A DNA stretch of 64,000 nt from Nocardioides gansuensis (GTDB taxonomy: Bacteria > Actinomycetota > Actinomycetes > Propionibacteriales > Nocardioidaceae): assembly GCF_003076135.1 (NCBI RefSeq), contig NZ_QDGZ01000002.1, forward strand, positions 372,001-436,000. Reading direction: 5' to 3'. The notes beneath the pieces were generated by a model. It had not been told where the DNA came from, made no database searches, and saw nothing but the letters and a program-made list of their open reading frames with translations. Of the stretch, positions 50,884 to 60,228 are shown in pieces (positions within the stretch are counted from its first letter, which is position 1; every line of letters starts with the position of its first letter). The translations under genes were made by a program, and so were the position numbers.

Positions 50884-51720
50884 GTGAGGATCCGCGGTCT
50901 CGTCGACCTGCTGACGGGCCGTCCGAAGCACCCGGTGGGTGCGGACGGACGGATGGCGCTGTCCGACCACTTCCGGGAGCTGCGCGCGCGCCTGATCAAG
51001 GCCGTGCTCGTCCTGGCCGTCGGGATCGCGGTCGCGCTCTTCTTCTTCGACCAGCTCTTCGACCTCGTGCTGGGCCCCTACAACCAGGCGCTGGAAGCGC
51101 TGCCGGAGGGCACCAGCTTCCCCACCACCCGGGGGGCGGCGGGCGGGCTGATGCTCTACCTCAAGCTCTGCGGCTTCGCCTCTCTGGTGTGCACCAGCCC
51201 CTACTGGCTCTACCAGATCTGGGGGTTCATCCTCCCGGGGCTGCACCCGCACGAGCGCAAGTGGTCGCGGATCTTCGCCGCGATCGCCGGGCCGCTGTTC
51301 CTCTGCGGCGTGCTGCTCGGCTACTTCACGCTCCCCAAGGGCCTGGAGCTCCTGATCGGGCTGAACCCCGAGGGCGTGACCAACCTGGTCGACTTCAACG
51401 AATACCTCCAGTTCTTCACCCGCACGCTGCTCGTCTTCGGCATCAGCTTCGAGATCCCGGTCTTCGTGGTGATGCTCAACCTCGCGGGCATCGTCTCGGG
51501 CAGGGCGCTGGGGGCGCACCGCCCGTGGATCATCGTCGGCACGTTCATCTTCGCCGCGATCGCCACCCCGTCGGCCGACCCCTTCACGATGACGCTGATG
51601 GCGGTCCCGATGGTGGTGCTGTTCCTCCTCTCCGAGGTGATCGCGAGGTTCAACGACCGTCGCCGCCGGGCGCGCAGGCCGTACGCCGGCCTGTCGCCCG
51701 ACGAGCTGTCGCCGCTCTGA
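50884..51720 (+). CDS. tatC: Twin-arginine translocase subunit TatC
   Basis: 278 residues with six membrane helices. MALSDHFRELRARLIKAVLVL (the first helix with the HFxELRxRL signal-peptide site), PYWLYQIWGFILPGLHPHERKW and FGISFEIPVFVVMLNLAGIV are TatC hallmarks. It recognises the RR motif of Tat substrates. GTG 50884 lies 5 bp after tatA. Members start 20-25 residues before the HFxELR motif, which supports this start. Confidence 0.95.
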   Translation: MRIRGLVDLLTGRPKHPVGADGRMALSDHFRELRARLIKAVLVLAVGIAVALFFFDQLFDLVLGPYNQALEALPEGTSFPTTRGAAGGLMLYLKLCGFASLVCTSPYWLYQIWGFILPGLHPHERKWSRIFAAIAGPLFLCGVLLGYFTLPKGLELLIGLNPEGVTNLVDFNEYLQFFTRTLLVFGISFEIPVFVVMLNLAGIVSGRALGAHRPWIIVGTFIFAAIATPSADPFTMTLMAVPMVVLFLLSEVIARFNDRRRRARRPYAGLSPDELSPL

Positions 51721-51760
51721 GCTTTCGGGGCTCCGTCACCACGTCTGACAGGGTTGGGCC

Positions 51761-52192
51761 GTGGACATCCCGACCCTGACCGACGTCGACCCGTTCGACC
51801 TCCCCGACTGGCTCGGCACCGCCGACGTGGTCTGGGAGTCGGCGGCAGGGCTGCGCACCGGCCACCATGTGCAGGGCACCCTGGTCGCCGCCGGCGAGCA
51901 GCCGCTCCCGTGCGACCTGCTCGCCGTGGACGAGGCCTACCCCGCGCCGGTCACCGACGACGACTCCCGCGCCCGTGCCCACCAGGCGTGGCGGCACGGC
52001 CAGGTGCTGCTCGGCCACCTCGCCTGTGAGGAGTACGCCGAGCGGCTGACGCTGGCAGTGCCGGGCACCCGCTTCGACGCCGACCGGGTGATCGACGCGC
52101 TGAGCCGGCTGGCCAAGGCCGTCGGGGCGTCGCCGGACCGCTACGCCGCACTCCTGCGGATCGGTCGGGAGCTGCCCCGCAAGCCGCGCTAG
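51761..52192 (+). CDS. Hypothetical protein, unknown family
   Basis: 143 residues, soluble and acidic, no signal peptide or membrane helix. Start GTG 51761 with CAGGGT 6 nt upstream, a near-match to the leaderless pattern. DPFDLPDWLGTADVVWESAAGLRTGHHVQG and DDDSRARAHQAWRHGQVLLG are its distinctive parts. I do not recognise it. It overlaps the convergent S9 peptidase gene by 4 bp. Codon use is like that of its neighbours. Confidence 0.65.
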   Translation: MDIPTLTDVDPFDLPDWLGTADVVWESAAGLRTGHHVQGTLVAAGEQPLPCDLLAVDEAYPAPVTDDDSRARAHQAWRHGQVLLGHLACEEYAERLTLAVPGTRFDADRVIDALSRLAKAVGASPDRYAALLRIGRELPRKPR

Positions 52193-54000
52193 TCCCTCGC
52201 CACCTGCCGCACCACCCAGGTCAAGGCGCTGGTGTAGGCGTCGAGGCGGTTGGGCCGGCGGGCCAGGCCGTGGCCCTCGTCGCCGTAGACCTTGAGCACG
52301 CACTCGATCCCCTTGACGTCCAGGGCGGCCTTGATCTGCTCGGCCTCGGAGAGCGGCACCCGGGGGTCGTTGGCGCCGTGGATGACGAACAGCGGCGCCC
52401 GCATGGCGTCGAGGTGGGTGATCGGGGAGGCGGCGACCAGGAAGTCGCGGTGGTCCGCGAGGGTGCCGTACTCCCGCTCCCGCACCGCGCGCCGGTAGTC
52501 GGACGTGTTCTCCAGGAACGTCACCAGCGACGAGATGCCGACGACGTCGACGCCGGCTGCCCAGAGGCCGGGCTGCATCGTGAGGCCGGCCAGCACCATG
52601 TAGCCACCGTAGGAGCCGCCCCAGAGCACGGAGCGCTCCTGGTCCAGGCCCAGCGTCGGCAGCCACGCGTGCAGCGCGGCGAGGTCGGCGACCGAGTCCA
52701 GGCGCAGCTCGACGTCGTCGAGGGAGTACCACCGCTTGCCGAAGCCGGTCGACCCGCGGACGTTGGGGACGAGGACGGTGAGGCCGGCCGCGCACATCGC
52801 CTGGGTCATCGGTCCGAAGCTGCGCGGGGCGGTGGACTCCGGTCCGCCGTGCACGACGACGACGCTGGCCCCCGCGAGGGCCGGGTCGGCGTCGGGGTGG
52901 GGTGGGTAGACGAAGCAGGGGACCTGCTCGCCGTCCGGCGTCGGGCAGCGCAGCACCCGTGGGCTCGACAGAACGTCGCGCAGGTCGGCGGGGAGCGCCT
53001 CGCGAGCGTCGACGAGGAGCATGGCCTCCCCGGTGGCCGCGTCGACGCAGTGGAGCGAGCCCGGGTCGGTGGGCCGGGAGGTGACGACCACCAGCCGGCC
53101 GCCGTCGGCCGCCCACACGACACCGACCACTCCGTCCTCAGGCACGTCGACGCGGCACCGCAGCCGGCCGTCGGCCTCGTGGATGCCGAGCTTGTCCACG
53201 CCGTCGACGCGGGTCGCCGCCGCGATCGACCGGCCGTCCGGCGAGAGCCAGCCGGCCACATCGTGGTCCCCGTCCTCCACGAGCGTCGTCCACGCGCCGT
53301 CGGTCACCTGGACGAGGGCGCAGTGGTCGCGGTCGTGGTTGCTGGCGAGCACCACGCCGGTGTCGTCGTCGGTGAAGCCCAGGCTCTCGTGCCACGCGTG
53401 CTCGCCTACGTCGGTGACGTCCCGCGTGCCGTCGGGTCCCGACACGCTCACGGCGGTGGAGTTGGGCAGCAGTGTCAGCCGCGTCGTCGCGACCCGGGTC
53501 AGGTCGTGCGAGACGTGGGACCCCACGACGTAGCCGCCCTCGTCGTACACGACGGACTCGTCACCGGTGGCGAGGTCGCGGACGACGACGTCCATGTCGA
53601 CCTCGTTGCGGCGGTTGGTGGAGTAGACGACCGCCGTGGCGGTGACGTCGAGAAGCGGATTCATGTGCGCCGGGTCCGCGACGAGGGGCGTGAGGTCGTC
53701 CGGGGTGGCCGGCCGTCCGAGCGGCTCGCCGAGGTCGAGCAGCGAGAGCTGGTGCTTCTCGTCGCCGCCCTGGTCGTGCTGCACGACGACGAGCCGGCGG
53801 CCCGGGACGTAGCGGCCCGAGCAGGGGGAGGGCAGATCGGTGAGCTGGGTGCGCGAGCCGTCGGGGGCCAGCTCGACGAGCTGCATGCTGCCGGGCTCGT
53901 CCGAGCCGGCGAGCACCCTGCCCTCGCCGTCGATGTCGAAGGCGGTCCAGAGCGGGAGCTGCAGCAGCTGGCGGACGGCGCGTTGCGGGTCGGGCGGCAT
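52189..54000 (-). CDS. S9-family serine peptidase (acylaminoacyl/prolyl oligopeptidase type)
   Basis: 603 residues. An N-terminal seven-bladed propeller region (1 to about 350) precedes an alpha/beta hydrolase. The catalytic Ser is in WGGSYGGYM (about 452), the Asp in HGANDPRVP (about 542) and the His in GDEGHGLARRPN (about 577). It cleaves short peptides in the cytoplasm. ATG 54000 is 6 nt after TAGGTT, a leaderless start divergent from the kinase gene. It is not part of the M. tuberculosis order and is an insertion here. Confidence 0.92.
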   Translation of the reverse strand: MPPDPQRAVRQLLQLPLWTAFDIDGEGRVLAGSDEPGSMQLVELAPDGSRTQLTDLPSPCSGRYVPGRRLVVVQHDQGGDEKHQLSLLDLGEPLGRPATPDDLTPLVADPAHMNPLLDVTATAVVYSTNRRNEVDMDVVVRDLATGDESVVYDEGGYVVGSHVSHDLTRVATTRLTLLPNSTAVSVSGPDGTRDVTDVGEHAWHESLGFTDDDTGVVLASNHDRDHCALVQVTDGAWTTLVEDGDHDVAGWLSPDGRSIAAATRVDGVDKLGIHEADGRLRCRVDVPEDGVVGVVWAADGGRLVVVTSRPTDPGSLHCVDAATGEAMLLVDAREALPADLRDVLSSPRVLRCPTPDGEQVPCFVYPPHPDADPALAGASVVVVHGGPESTAPRSFGPMTQAMCAAGLTVLVPNVRGSTGFGKRWYSLDDVELRLDSVADLAALHAWLPTLGLDQERSVLWGGSYGGYMVLAGLTMQPGLWAAGVDVVGISSLVTFLENTSDYRRAVREREYGTLADHRDFLVAASPITHLDAMRAPLFVIHGANDPRVPLSEAEQIKAALDVKGIECVLKVYGDEGHGLARRPNRLDAYTSALTWVVRQVARD

Positions 54001-54006
54001 GCGTCG

Positions 54007-54012
54007 AACCTA
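54007..54012 (-). promoter_or_regulatory. -10 box of leaderless S9 peptidase gene
   Basis: TAGGTT on the minus strand, 6 nt before ATG 54000. Confidence 0.55.
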
Positions 54013-54020
54013 TCCGGCGC

Positions 54021-54026
54021 TAGGGT
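54021..54026 (+). promoter_or_regulatory. -10 box of leaderless diacylglycerol kinase gene
   Basis: TAGGGT, 6 nt before ATG 54033. The divergent start codons are 32 bp apart. Confidence 0.55.
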
Positions 54027-54032
54027 CGGCGC

Positions 54033-54905
54033 ATGGGCCGGGAGATCGCGCTGCTGACCAACCCGACCTCGGGCAAGGGCAGGGGAGCCCGGCACCGGGA
54101 CCTGGCGGTGGGTCGGCTCCGCGACGCCGGCTTCACGGTCCGCAACCTGGAGGGCCGGGACGCCGACGAGGCGCTCGACCTCGCCCACGCGTGCGTGGCC
54201 GACGGTGTGGACGCGCTCGTCGTCTGCGGTGGTGACGGGCTGGTGCACCTGGCCGTGCAGGCCGTGGCGACGACCGGCATCCCCCTCGGGATCATCCCCT
54301 CGGGCACCGGCAACGACGTGGCGCGCAACCTCGGCCTCCCGCGCAAGGACGCGGTCGCCGCCGCCGACCGCGTGATCGCCTCCCGCACCCGCACCATCGA
54401 CCTCGCCCGCAGCGGGTCGAAGTGGTTCGTGACCGTGCTGGCAGCCGGCTTCGACGCGCTCGTCAACGAGCGCGCCAACTCGATGACCTGGCCCCGGGGC
54501 CAGATGCGCTACAACCTGGCCACGGCCGCCGAGCTGCGCACGTTCCGCCCGCTGCCCTACACCCTCGACCTCGACGGCGCCTCGCGGCGCGTGCAGGCCA
54601 TGCTCGTCGCAGTCGGCAACGGCCCGTCCTTCGGCGGGGGGCTGCGGATCACCGAGGGCGCACTGCTGGACGACGGCTACCTCGACGTGGTCATCATCAA
54701 GGAGATGAGCAAGACGAAGCTGCTGCGCACCTACCCGAAGCTGTTCTCCGGCACCCACACGAGTGAGCCCGAGTACGAGCACCACCGCGTCCGACGCGTC
54801 ACCGTGGCAGCGCCAGGGGTCGTGTCGTACGCCGATGGCGAGAGGTTCGCGGAGCTGCCGGTCACGGTCGAGTGCGTTCCCGGCGCCCTGGAGGTGCTGG
54901 CGTGA
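54033..54905 (+). CDS. Diacylglycerol kinase family lipid kinase (DagK/YegS type)
   Basis: 290 residues. The catalytic domain shows NPTSGKGRG (residues 10-18), CGGDGLVHLAVQ (about 65-76) and IIPSGTGNDVARNLG (about 88-102), the phosphate-binding loop and GTGND motif. GFDALVNERAN and the C-terminal beta sandwich follow. It phosphorylates diacylglycerol or related lipids, returning them to phospholipid synthesis. Its stop overlaps the helY start as GTGA, so they are co-translated. Confidence 0.93.
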   Translation: MGREIALLTNPTSGKGRGARHRDLAVGRLRDAGFTVRNLEGRDADEALDLAHACVADGVDALVVCGGDGLVHLAVQAVATTGIPLGIIPSGTGNDVARNLGLPRKDAVAAADRVIASRTRTIDLARSGSKWFVTVLAAGFDALVNERANSMTWPRGQMRYNLATAAELRTFRPLPYTLDLDGASRRVQAMLVAVGNGPSFGGGLRITEGALLDDGYLDVVIIKEMSKTKLLRTYPKLFSGTHTSEPEYEHHRVRRVTVAAPGVVSYADGERFAELPVTVECVPGALEVLA

Positions 54906-57691
54906 CCGAGGACCTCAGCCCGGCGCAGAAGTACGCGGCGTACTCCCGCGACCGCAAGCACCCCGTCTTCAAGGAGTTCGAGGGCCTCTACGACTTCCCG
55001 CTCGACGACTTCCAGGTGCGTGCCTGCAAGGAGATCGAGGACGGCCGCGGCGTGCTGGTGGCCGCGCCCACCGGATCGGGCAAGACGATCGTGGGCGAGT
55101 TCGCGATCCACCTCGCCCTCGCGACCGGGCGCAAGTGCTTCTACACCACGCCGATCAAGGCGCTCTCGAACCAGAAGTTCAACGACCTCGTCGCCCGCTA
55201 CGGACCCGAGAAGGTCGGCCTCCTGACCGGCGACAACGTCGTCAACGGCGACGCGCCGATCGTGGTGATGACGACCGAGGTGCTCCGCAACATGCTCTAC
55301 GCCGGGTCGCGCACCCTGCTGGGCCTCGGCTTCGTGGTGATGGACGAGGTGCACTACCTCGCCGACCGGATGCGCGGCGCGGTCTGGGAGGAGGTGATCA
55401 TCCACCTGCCGGAGTCGGTGACCCTGGTCTCGCTGTCCGCGACCGTCTCCAATGCCGAGGAGTTCGGCGAGTGGCTGGCCACCGTGCGCGGGGAGACGAC
55501 CACCATCGTCGAGGAGCGCCGGCCGGTGCCGCTCTTCCAGCACGTGATGGTCGGCAGGCGCCTCTACGACCTGTTCGCCTCGTCCGACGTCGACGCCAGT
55601 GCCGGCTTCGTCAAGGAGGGTGCGCCGGTCAACGGTGAGCTGCTGCGGGTCGCGCGCGACGACTTCGCGAGCGCCCGGCTGATGCGCGACCGCCGCTCGC
55701 CCCGCAAGGGCAAGCCAGGCTCCTCGAAGAACCCGCGCTCGGTCGGCAACGGCCGCCGGGTCTGGATCCCCAGCCGGGTCGAGGTGATCGACCGGCTCGA
55801 GCGCGAGCAGCTGCTGCCGGCCATCGTCTTCATCTTCAGCCGGGTGGGCTGCGACGCCGCCGTGACCCAGTGCCTGTCGGCCAACGTGCGGCTCACCCGC
55901 CCCGAGGAGCGCGACACGATCTACCAGTATGTCGAGGAGCGATGCCGGCACCTGCCGGACGACGACCTGCACGTGCTGGGCTACCACGAGTTCCTCGACG
56001 GGCTGACGCGCGGCGTCGCCTCGCACCACGCCGGCATGCTGCCGACCTTCAAGCAGGTCGTGGAGGAGCTGTTCGTGCGCGGCCTGGTCAAGGTGGTCTT
56101 CGCCACGGAGACGCTGGCCCTCGGCATCAACATGCCGGCCCGCACGGTGGTCATCGAGAAGCTCTCGAAGTGGAACGGCGAGTCCCACGCCAACCTGACG
56201 CCGGGGGAGTACACCCAGCTGACCGGTCGCGCCGGCCGTCGCGGGCTCGACGTCGAGGGCCATGGAGTGGTGCTCTGGCAGCCCGGCATGGACCCCCGCG
56301 AGGTCGCCGGACTGGCCTCCACCCGCACCTATCCGCTCCGCTCGTCCTTCCGGCCGTCCTACAACATGGCGGTCAACCTCGTGGAGCAGTTCGGCCGCGA
56401 GCGCTCCCGCGAGCTGCTGGAGCAGTCGTTCGCCCAGTTCCAGGCCGACAAGGCCGTGGTCGGGCTCGCCCGCCAGCTGCACAAGGCGGAGAGCGCGCTG
56501 GAGGGCTACGCCCAGGCGGCCCAGTGCCACCTCGGCGACTTCATGGACTATGCCGATCTCCGGCGCCGCATCTCCGACGCCGAGAAGGCCGCGTCCCGCA
56601 GCCGCCGGGCAGACCGCCGCGAGGCGGCGATGGAGTCGCTGGACCGCCTCAGGATCGGCGACGTGATCCTCGTCCCGACCGGCAAGTTCGCCGGCTTCGC
56701 CGTGGTCGTCGACCCCGGCAACACCGGCCACGAGCCGAGGCCCTACGTCGTGACGGCGGACCGCCAGGCGCGCCGGCTGGCGCCGATGGACTTCCCGGTG
56801 CCGGTCGAGTCGCTGGCCCGGATCCGCATCCCGAAGAACTTCAACGGGCGCAACCCGCAGATGCGCCGCGACCTCGCCCAGGCACTCGTCGCGAAGACCC
56901 ACGGGATGTCGGCGCACGCGCCGCGGCGTACGTCGGACGACCCCACCGACTCCGCCACCGAGCGCCAGATCGCCGCGCTGCGCCGCGAGCTCAAGGCTCA
57001 TCCCTGCCACGCCTGCCCCGAGCGCGAGGACCACGCCCGCTGGGCGGAGCGCTGGCACAAGCTGCACCGAGACTCCGAGACGCTGAAGCGCCGGGTGGAG
57101 TCCCGCACCAACACCGTCGCCCGCACCTTCGACCGCGTGTGCGACGTGCTGACGGCGCTGGGCTACCTCGACGGGGACAAGGTCACGGAGCGGGGCCGGC
57201 ACCTCAAGCGGATCTACTCCGAGCTCGACCTGGTCGCCGCCGAGTCGATGCGCGAGGGGCTGTGGGACGACCTGACGGCCGCGGAGCTCGCCGCGGTGCT
57301 CTCCGCGCTCGCCTTCGAGGCCCGGCGCGCCGACGACGCCTCCCCGCCGAAGGTGCCGGGCGGGCGCGTGCAGGCCGTGCTCGGCGACATGGTGCGGCTG
57401 TGGGGACAGCTCGACGCGCTCGAGAAGGACCACAGGCTCGACTTCCTGCGCGAGCCGGACCTGGGCTTCACCTGGGCGGCGTGGCGCTGGGCCGAGGGCG
57501 ACGAGCTCGACACGGTGCTCGGGGCGACCGACCTGGCCGCCGGCGACTTCGTGCGCTGGGTCAAGCAGCTGCTCGACCTGGCCGGCCAGGTGGCCGACGC
57601 CGCCGGCGACTCGCCGCTGCGCGCGACCGCCCGCGAGTGCGTCAGGCTGCTCAAGCGCGGCGTGGTGGCCTACTCCGGCCTCACCGACTGA
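54902..57691 (+). CDS. helY: Ski2-like DEAD/DEAH-box helicase HelY
   Basis: 929 residues, the length class of HelY (Rv2092c). Motif I is AAPTGSGKT (about 54-62), motif II MDEVH (about 156), motif III SATVSN, motif VI GRAGRRGLD (about 442). A helical C-terminal region with the DSHCT-type domain (LAAVLSALAFEARR ... GDFVRWVKQLLDLAGQV) follows. Homologues belong to the Ski2/Mtr4 RNA helicase group. GTG 54902 overlaps the kinase stop (GTGA). It converges on the quinone oxidoreductase gene with an 11-bp overlap. Confidence 0.94.
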   Translation: MTEDLSPAQKYAAYSRDRKHPVFKEFEGLYDFPLDDFQVRACKEIEDGRGVLVAAPTGSGKTIVGEFAIHLALATGRKCFYTTPIKALSNQKFNDLVARYGPEKVGLLTGDNVVNGDAPIVVMTTEVLRNMLYAGSRTLLGLGFVVMDEVHYLADRMRGAVWEEVIIHLPESVTLVSLSATVSNAEEFGEWLATVRGETTTIVEERRPVPLFQHVMVGRRLYDLFASSDVDASAGFVKEGAPVNGELLRVARDDFASARLMRDRRSPRKGKPGSSKNPRSVGNGRRVWIPSRVEVIDRLEREQLLPAIVFIFSRVGCDAAVTQCLSANVRLTRPEERDTIYQYVEERCRHLPDDDLHVLGYHEFLDGLTRGVASHHAGMLPTFKQVVEELFVRGLVKVVFATETLALGINMPARTVVIEKLSKWNGESHANLTPGEYTQLTGRAGRRGLDVEGHGVVLWQPGMDPREVAGLASTRTYPLRSSFRPSYNMAVNLVEQFGRERSRELLEQSFAQFQADKAVVGLARQLHKAESALEGYAQAAQCHLGDFMDYADLRRRISDAEKAASRSRRADRREAAMESLDRLRIGDVILVPTGKFAGFAVVVDPGNTGHEPRPYVVTADRQARRLAPMDFPVPVESLARIRIPKNFNGRNPQMRRDLAQALVAKTHGMSAHAPRRTSDDPTDSATERQIAALRRELKAHPCHACPEREDHARWAERWHKLHRDSETLKRRVESRTNTVARTFDRVCDVLTALGYLDGDKVTERGRHLKRIYSELDLVAAESMREGLWDDLTAAELAAVLSALAFEARRADDASPPKVPGGRVQAVLGDMVRLWGQLDALEKDHRLDFLREPDLGFTWAAWRWAEGDELDTVLGATDLAAGDFVRWVKQLLDLAGQVADAAGDSPLRATARECVRLLKRGVVAYSGLTD

Positions 57692-58643
57692 GCAGCACGA
57701 CCTTGCCGAGCGTGCGGCGCTCCTCGAGGTCGCGATGGGCTCGGGCCGCCTCGGCGAGCGGGTACGCCGTGACCAGCGGCGCCCAGTCGCCCGCGACCGC
57801 GTGCTCGACGGCCCGTCGGGCGAGCGCCTTGGGCCCGCCCGGCCGCTGCATGATCCGCGGGCCGAGGGTCCACGAGACGCTGAGGCTGCGCGAGACGACG
57901 TCGTCGGTCGTGAAGGCGGTCGGCGTGCCGGAGGAGTAGCCGAACATCACCATCCGGCCCCCGGGCTGGAGCAGCTCCAGCGACTGACGCCCGATCCCGC
58001 CGCCGACACCGTCGAGCACGACCGACGGCCGCTGGTCGACGAGCTCGGCCCAGCCTGGGTCGGCGTAGTCGAGGACCTGGTCGGGCTCCAGCTCCTTGAG
58101 CCGCGCGGTCTTCTCGGCTCCCCGGGCGGCGGCGATGACCCGGGCGCCGTGGGACCTCGCCGCCTGCACCGCCAGCCAGCCGATGCCGCCGGCCGCAGCC
58201 GGCACGAGGACGGTGTCGTCCGCCGTGATGGCCGCGGCCTCGAGCACGGCGACGGCCGTGCGACCGGTGCCGACCAGCGCGACCGCCGCGGCGGCGTCGA
58301 GGCCGTCCCGGGGGATCAGGTTGTCGACCGACGTGACCGCCTGCTCGGCGTACCCACCCGGCACCATGCCGAGATGGGCGACGACCGGCCGCCCGAGCCA
58401 CGCAGGGTCGACGCCCTCGCCGACCAGGTCGACCGTCCCGGCCACCTCCCGGCCCGGCACGGTCGGCAGCTCGGGTGGCGGCATCGGTCCCGGAAGCCCC
58501 TGCCGCAGGGTGGTGTCGAGGAGGTGGACGCCGCTCGCCTCGACGGCGATGCGCACCTGGCCGGTGGCCGGTGCCAGGTCGGGGAGCTCCTCGATGCGGA
58601 GGTGCTCCGGTGGGCCGAACTCGTGAAGTCTGATCGCGTGCAT
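57681..58643 (-). CDS. Zinc-independent quinone oxidoreductase (MDR family)
   Basis: 320 residues, medium-chain dehydrogenase/reductase fold without the structural-zinc Cys cluster. NADPH site: VLVPAAAGGIGWLAVQAARSHGARVI (about 143-168). VPGREVAGTV and the PGGRMVMFGYSSG segment place it with quinone oxidoreductases. It probably reduces quinones or other electrophiles. ATG 58643 fits family N-termini and lies 6 nt after the -10 of a MerR/SoxR-type promoter; a longer reading from 58670 would cover that promoter. Confidence 0.9.
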   Translation of the reverse strand: MHAIRLHEFGPPEHLRIEELPDLAPATGQVRIAVEASGVHLLDTTLRQGLPGPMPPPELPTVPGREVAGTVDLVGEGVDPAWLGRPVVAHLGMVPGGYAEQAVTSVDNLIPRDGLDAAAAVALVGTGRTAVAVLEAAAITADDTVLVPAAAGGIGWLAVQAARSHGARVIAAARGAEKTARLKELEPDQVLDYADPGWAELVDQRPSVVLDGVGGGIGRQSLELLQPGGRMVMFGYSSGTPTAFTTDDVVSRSLSVSWTLGPRIMQRPGGPKALARRAVEHAVAGDWAPLVTAYPLAEAARAHRDLEERRTLGKVVLLSR

Positions 58644-58649
58644 GGCCAC

Positions 58650-58680
58650 ACCGTGCCGGTTGAAGTCCACTTGAGGTCAA
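58650..58680 (-). promoter_or_regulatory. SoxR/MerR-type promoter of the quinone oxidoreductase gene
   Basis: On the minus strand: -35 TTGACC (58680-58675), a long 19-bp spacer holding the imperfect dyad CTCAAGT-GG-ACTTCAA, and -10 CACGGT (58655-58650), 6 nt before ATG 58643. A 19-bp spacer with a dyad between the boxes is the hallmark of MerR-family activation. CCTCAAGT is the half-site known for SoxR. Confidence 0.6.
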
Positions 58681-58701
58681 GCGATGTGGAACCCTGCTGC
58701 C

Positions 58702-59640
58702 ATGACCGACCAGCGGCTGCTCCTCCTCGACACGGCCTCGCTCTACTTCCGTGCCTACTTCGGGGTCCCCGACTCCATGCGCGCCCCCGACGGCACCCCG
58801 GTCAACGCCGTGCGCGGGCTGATGGACTTCATCAGCCGGCTGGTCGGGGAGTACGACCCGAGCCACCTCGCCTGCTGCTGGGACGACGACTGGCGGCCGC
58901 AGTGGCGCGTCGACCTGATCCCGTCCTACAAGGCGCACCGCGTCGAGCAAGTCGTGCCCGGGCCGGCGCCGGACGTCGAGGAGGTGCCCGACCCGCTCGA
59001 GGCCCAGATCCCCATCATCGTGGCCGTGCTGGAGGCCTTCGGCATCCCGATCGTCGGCCACGACCAGATGGAGGCGGACGACGTCATCGGGTCGCTGGCC
59101 ACCGACGCCGGCATGCCCGTCGACATCGTCACCGGCGACCGGGACCTGTTCCAGCTGGTCGACGACGAGGCGCAGGTGCGGGTGCTGTACACCGCCCGCG
59201 GCGTCGGCCGCCACGAGCGCGTCGACAACGCATGGGTGCGCGCGAAGTACGGCATCGACGCCCGGCAGTACGCCGACTTCGCGACCCTGCGCGGCGACAA
59301 CTCCGACGGCCTGCCCGGCGTCGCCGGGATCGGCGAGAAGACGGCCGCCACCCTGCTCGCCCGCTTCGGCGACGTCGACGGCATCGTGGCGGCTGCCCAG
59401 GACCCGGGGTCGGACATGGGCCCCGGCCCCCGCGGCAAGATCAAGGCCGCGCTCGACTACCTCGCCGTCGCGCCTCGCGTGGTCGCCGTACGCCGCGATC
59501 TCGACCTCGGGTCTCCCGACCTGACCCGCCCGCTCACCCCAGCCGACCCCGGCGCGGTGGTGGCCCTCGACGAGAAGTGGGACCTCGGCTCGTCGGCCGT
59601 GCGTCTCGTGGAGTCGCTGTCACGGACCGGCGGTGCGTAG
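58702..59640 (+). CDS. 5'-3' exonuclease (Pol I N-terminal-domain-like)
   Basis: 312 residues, like Rv2090 beside helY in M. tuberculosis. The PIN/FEN fold is clear: LLLDTASLYFRAYFG (first Asp), QMEADDVIGSLAT and VTGDRDLFQLV (metal-binding acidic residues), then the helix-hairpin-helix LRGDNSDGLPGVAGIGEKTAATLLARFG. It is a flap or RNA-primer nuclease. ATG 58702 with AACCCT 6 nt upstream is preferred over ATG 58684. Confidence 0.92.
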   Translation: MTDQRLLLLDTASLYFRAYFGVPDSMRAPDGTPVNAVRGLMDFISRLVGEYDPSHLACCWDDDWRPQWRVDLIPSYKAHRVEQVVPGPAPDVEEVPDPLEAQIPIIVAVLEAFGIPIVGHDQMEADDVIGSLATDAGMPVDIVTGDRDLFQLVDDEAQVRVLYTARGVGRHERVDNAWVRAKYGIDARQYADFATLRGDNSDGLPGVAGIGEKTAATLLARFGDVDGIVAAAQDPGSDMGPGPRGKIKAALDYLAVAPRVVAVRRDLDLGSPDLTRPLTPADPGAVVALDEKWDLGSSAVRLVESLSRTGGA

Positions 59641-59662
59641 GGCGACGAACCAACGGCCCGGC

Positions 59663-60130
59663 TCAGGCCTCCCTGACGAGCCCCTCCCGATCCCACCGGG
59701 GAGTGGGTCCCGGGTCGCCGAGGTCCGTGCCGGACGGCTGCTGGGACACCTGCTGGGCGATCCGGGTGCCCCAGTCGAAGTAGGCCATCAGCACCCTGTG
59801 CAGCGCCGGCCGCCCGGGCAGGATCTCATCGATGGCCCTGGACATGAGCGCGAGCCAGCGGATCCTCTGCTCGTCGCGGATGTGGAGCCCGAGATGGCTG
59901 GCGAGCAGTGCCTGGTGGCCGCCGTAGTGTTCGGTGAACCCTGGAGGCCCTCCGAAGACCTCCCCGAGCCAGACGGCCACGTGCTCGACGTGATCGGGGG
60001 GAAAGGTGGCGAAGACGGATGCCAGCACCTCGTCCGACTGCACCAGCTCATAGAAGCGCTGGCTCAGTCGGCGTAGCCCCTCGAGGCCTCCCACCGACGC
60101 GTAGAGCGACGCCTCCTTCTCCACGACCAC
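59663..60130 (-). CDS. Group II truncated haemoglobin
   Basis: 155 residues; the globin part is about residues 8-125. LYASVGGLEGLRRLSQRFYELVQSDEVLASVFATFPPDH matches trHbO N-termini. The proximal His lies in ASHLGLHI, and RIRWLALMSRAID provides the conserved Trp G8 region. It binds O2 and may detoxify NO or peroxide. GTG 60130 is the longest start; GTG 60124 is also possible. The C-terminal tail (about 30 residues) is Pro/Asp-rich. The 3' end faces the exonuclease gene 22 bp away. Confidence 0.92.
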   Translation of the reverse strand: MVVEKEASLYASVGGLEGLRRLSQRFYELVQSDEVLASVFATFPPDHVEHVAVWLGEVFGGPPGFTEHYGGHQALLASHLGLHIRDEQRIRWLALMSRAIDEILPGRPALHRVLMAYFDWGTRIAQQVSQQPSGTDLGDPGPTPRWDREGLVREA

Positions 60131-60216
60131 AATGTGTCACGTGGCCTCGCACACGTCGAGCCTCGGCCGCCCGTCTCGTGGAGTCGGCGCCCCCGTCCGG
60201 AGCCCGTCCAGCCGAC

Positions 60217-60222
60217 TAGTCT
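60217..60222 (+). promoter_or_regulatory. -10 box of leaderless Lrp-type regulator
   Basis: TAGTCT, 6 nt before ATG 60229. Confidence 0.55.
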
Positions 60223-60228
60223 TCCGCC

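Noticed and set aside
54731..57433. Open frame of 900 codons on the minus strand opposite helY
   Set aside because: No family motifs and no plausible start signal; explained by codon bias of helY.
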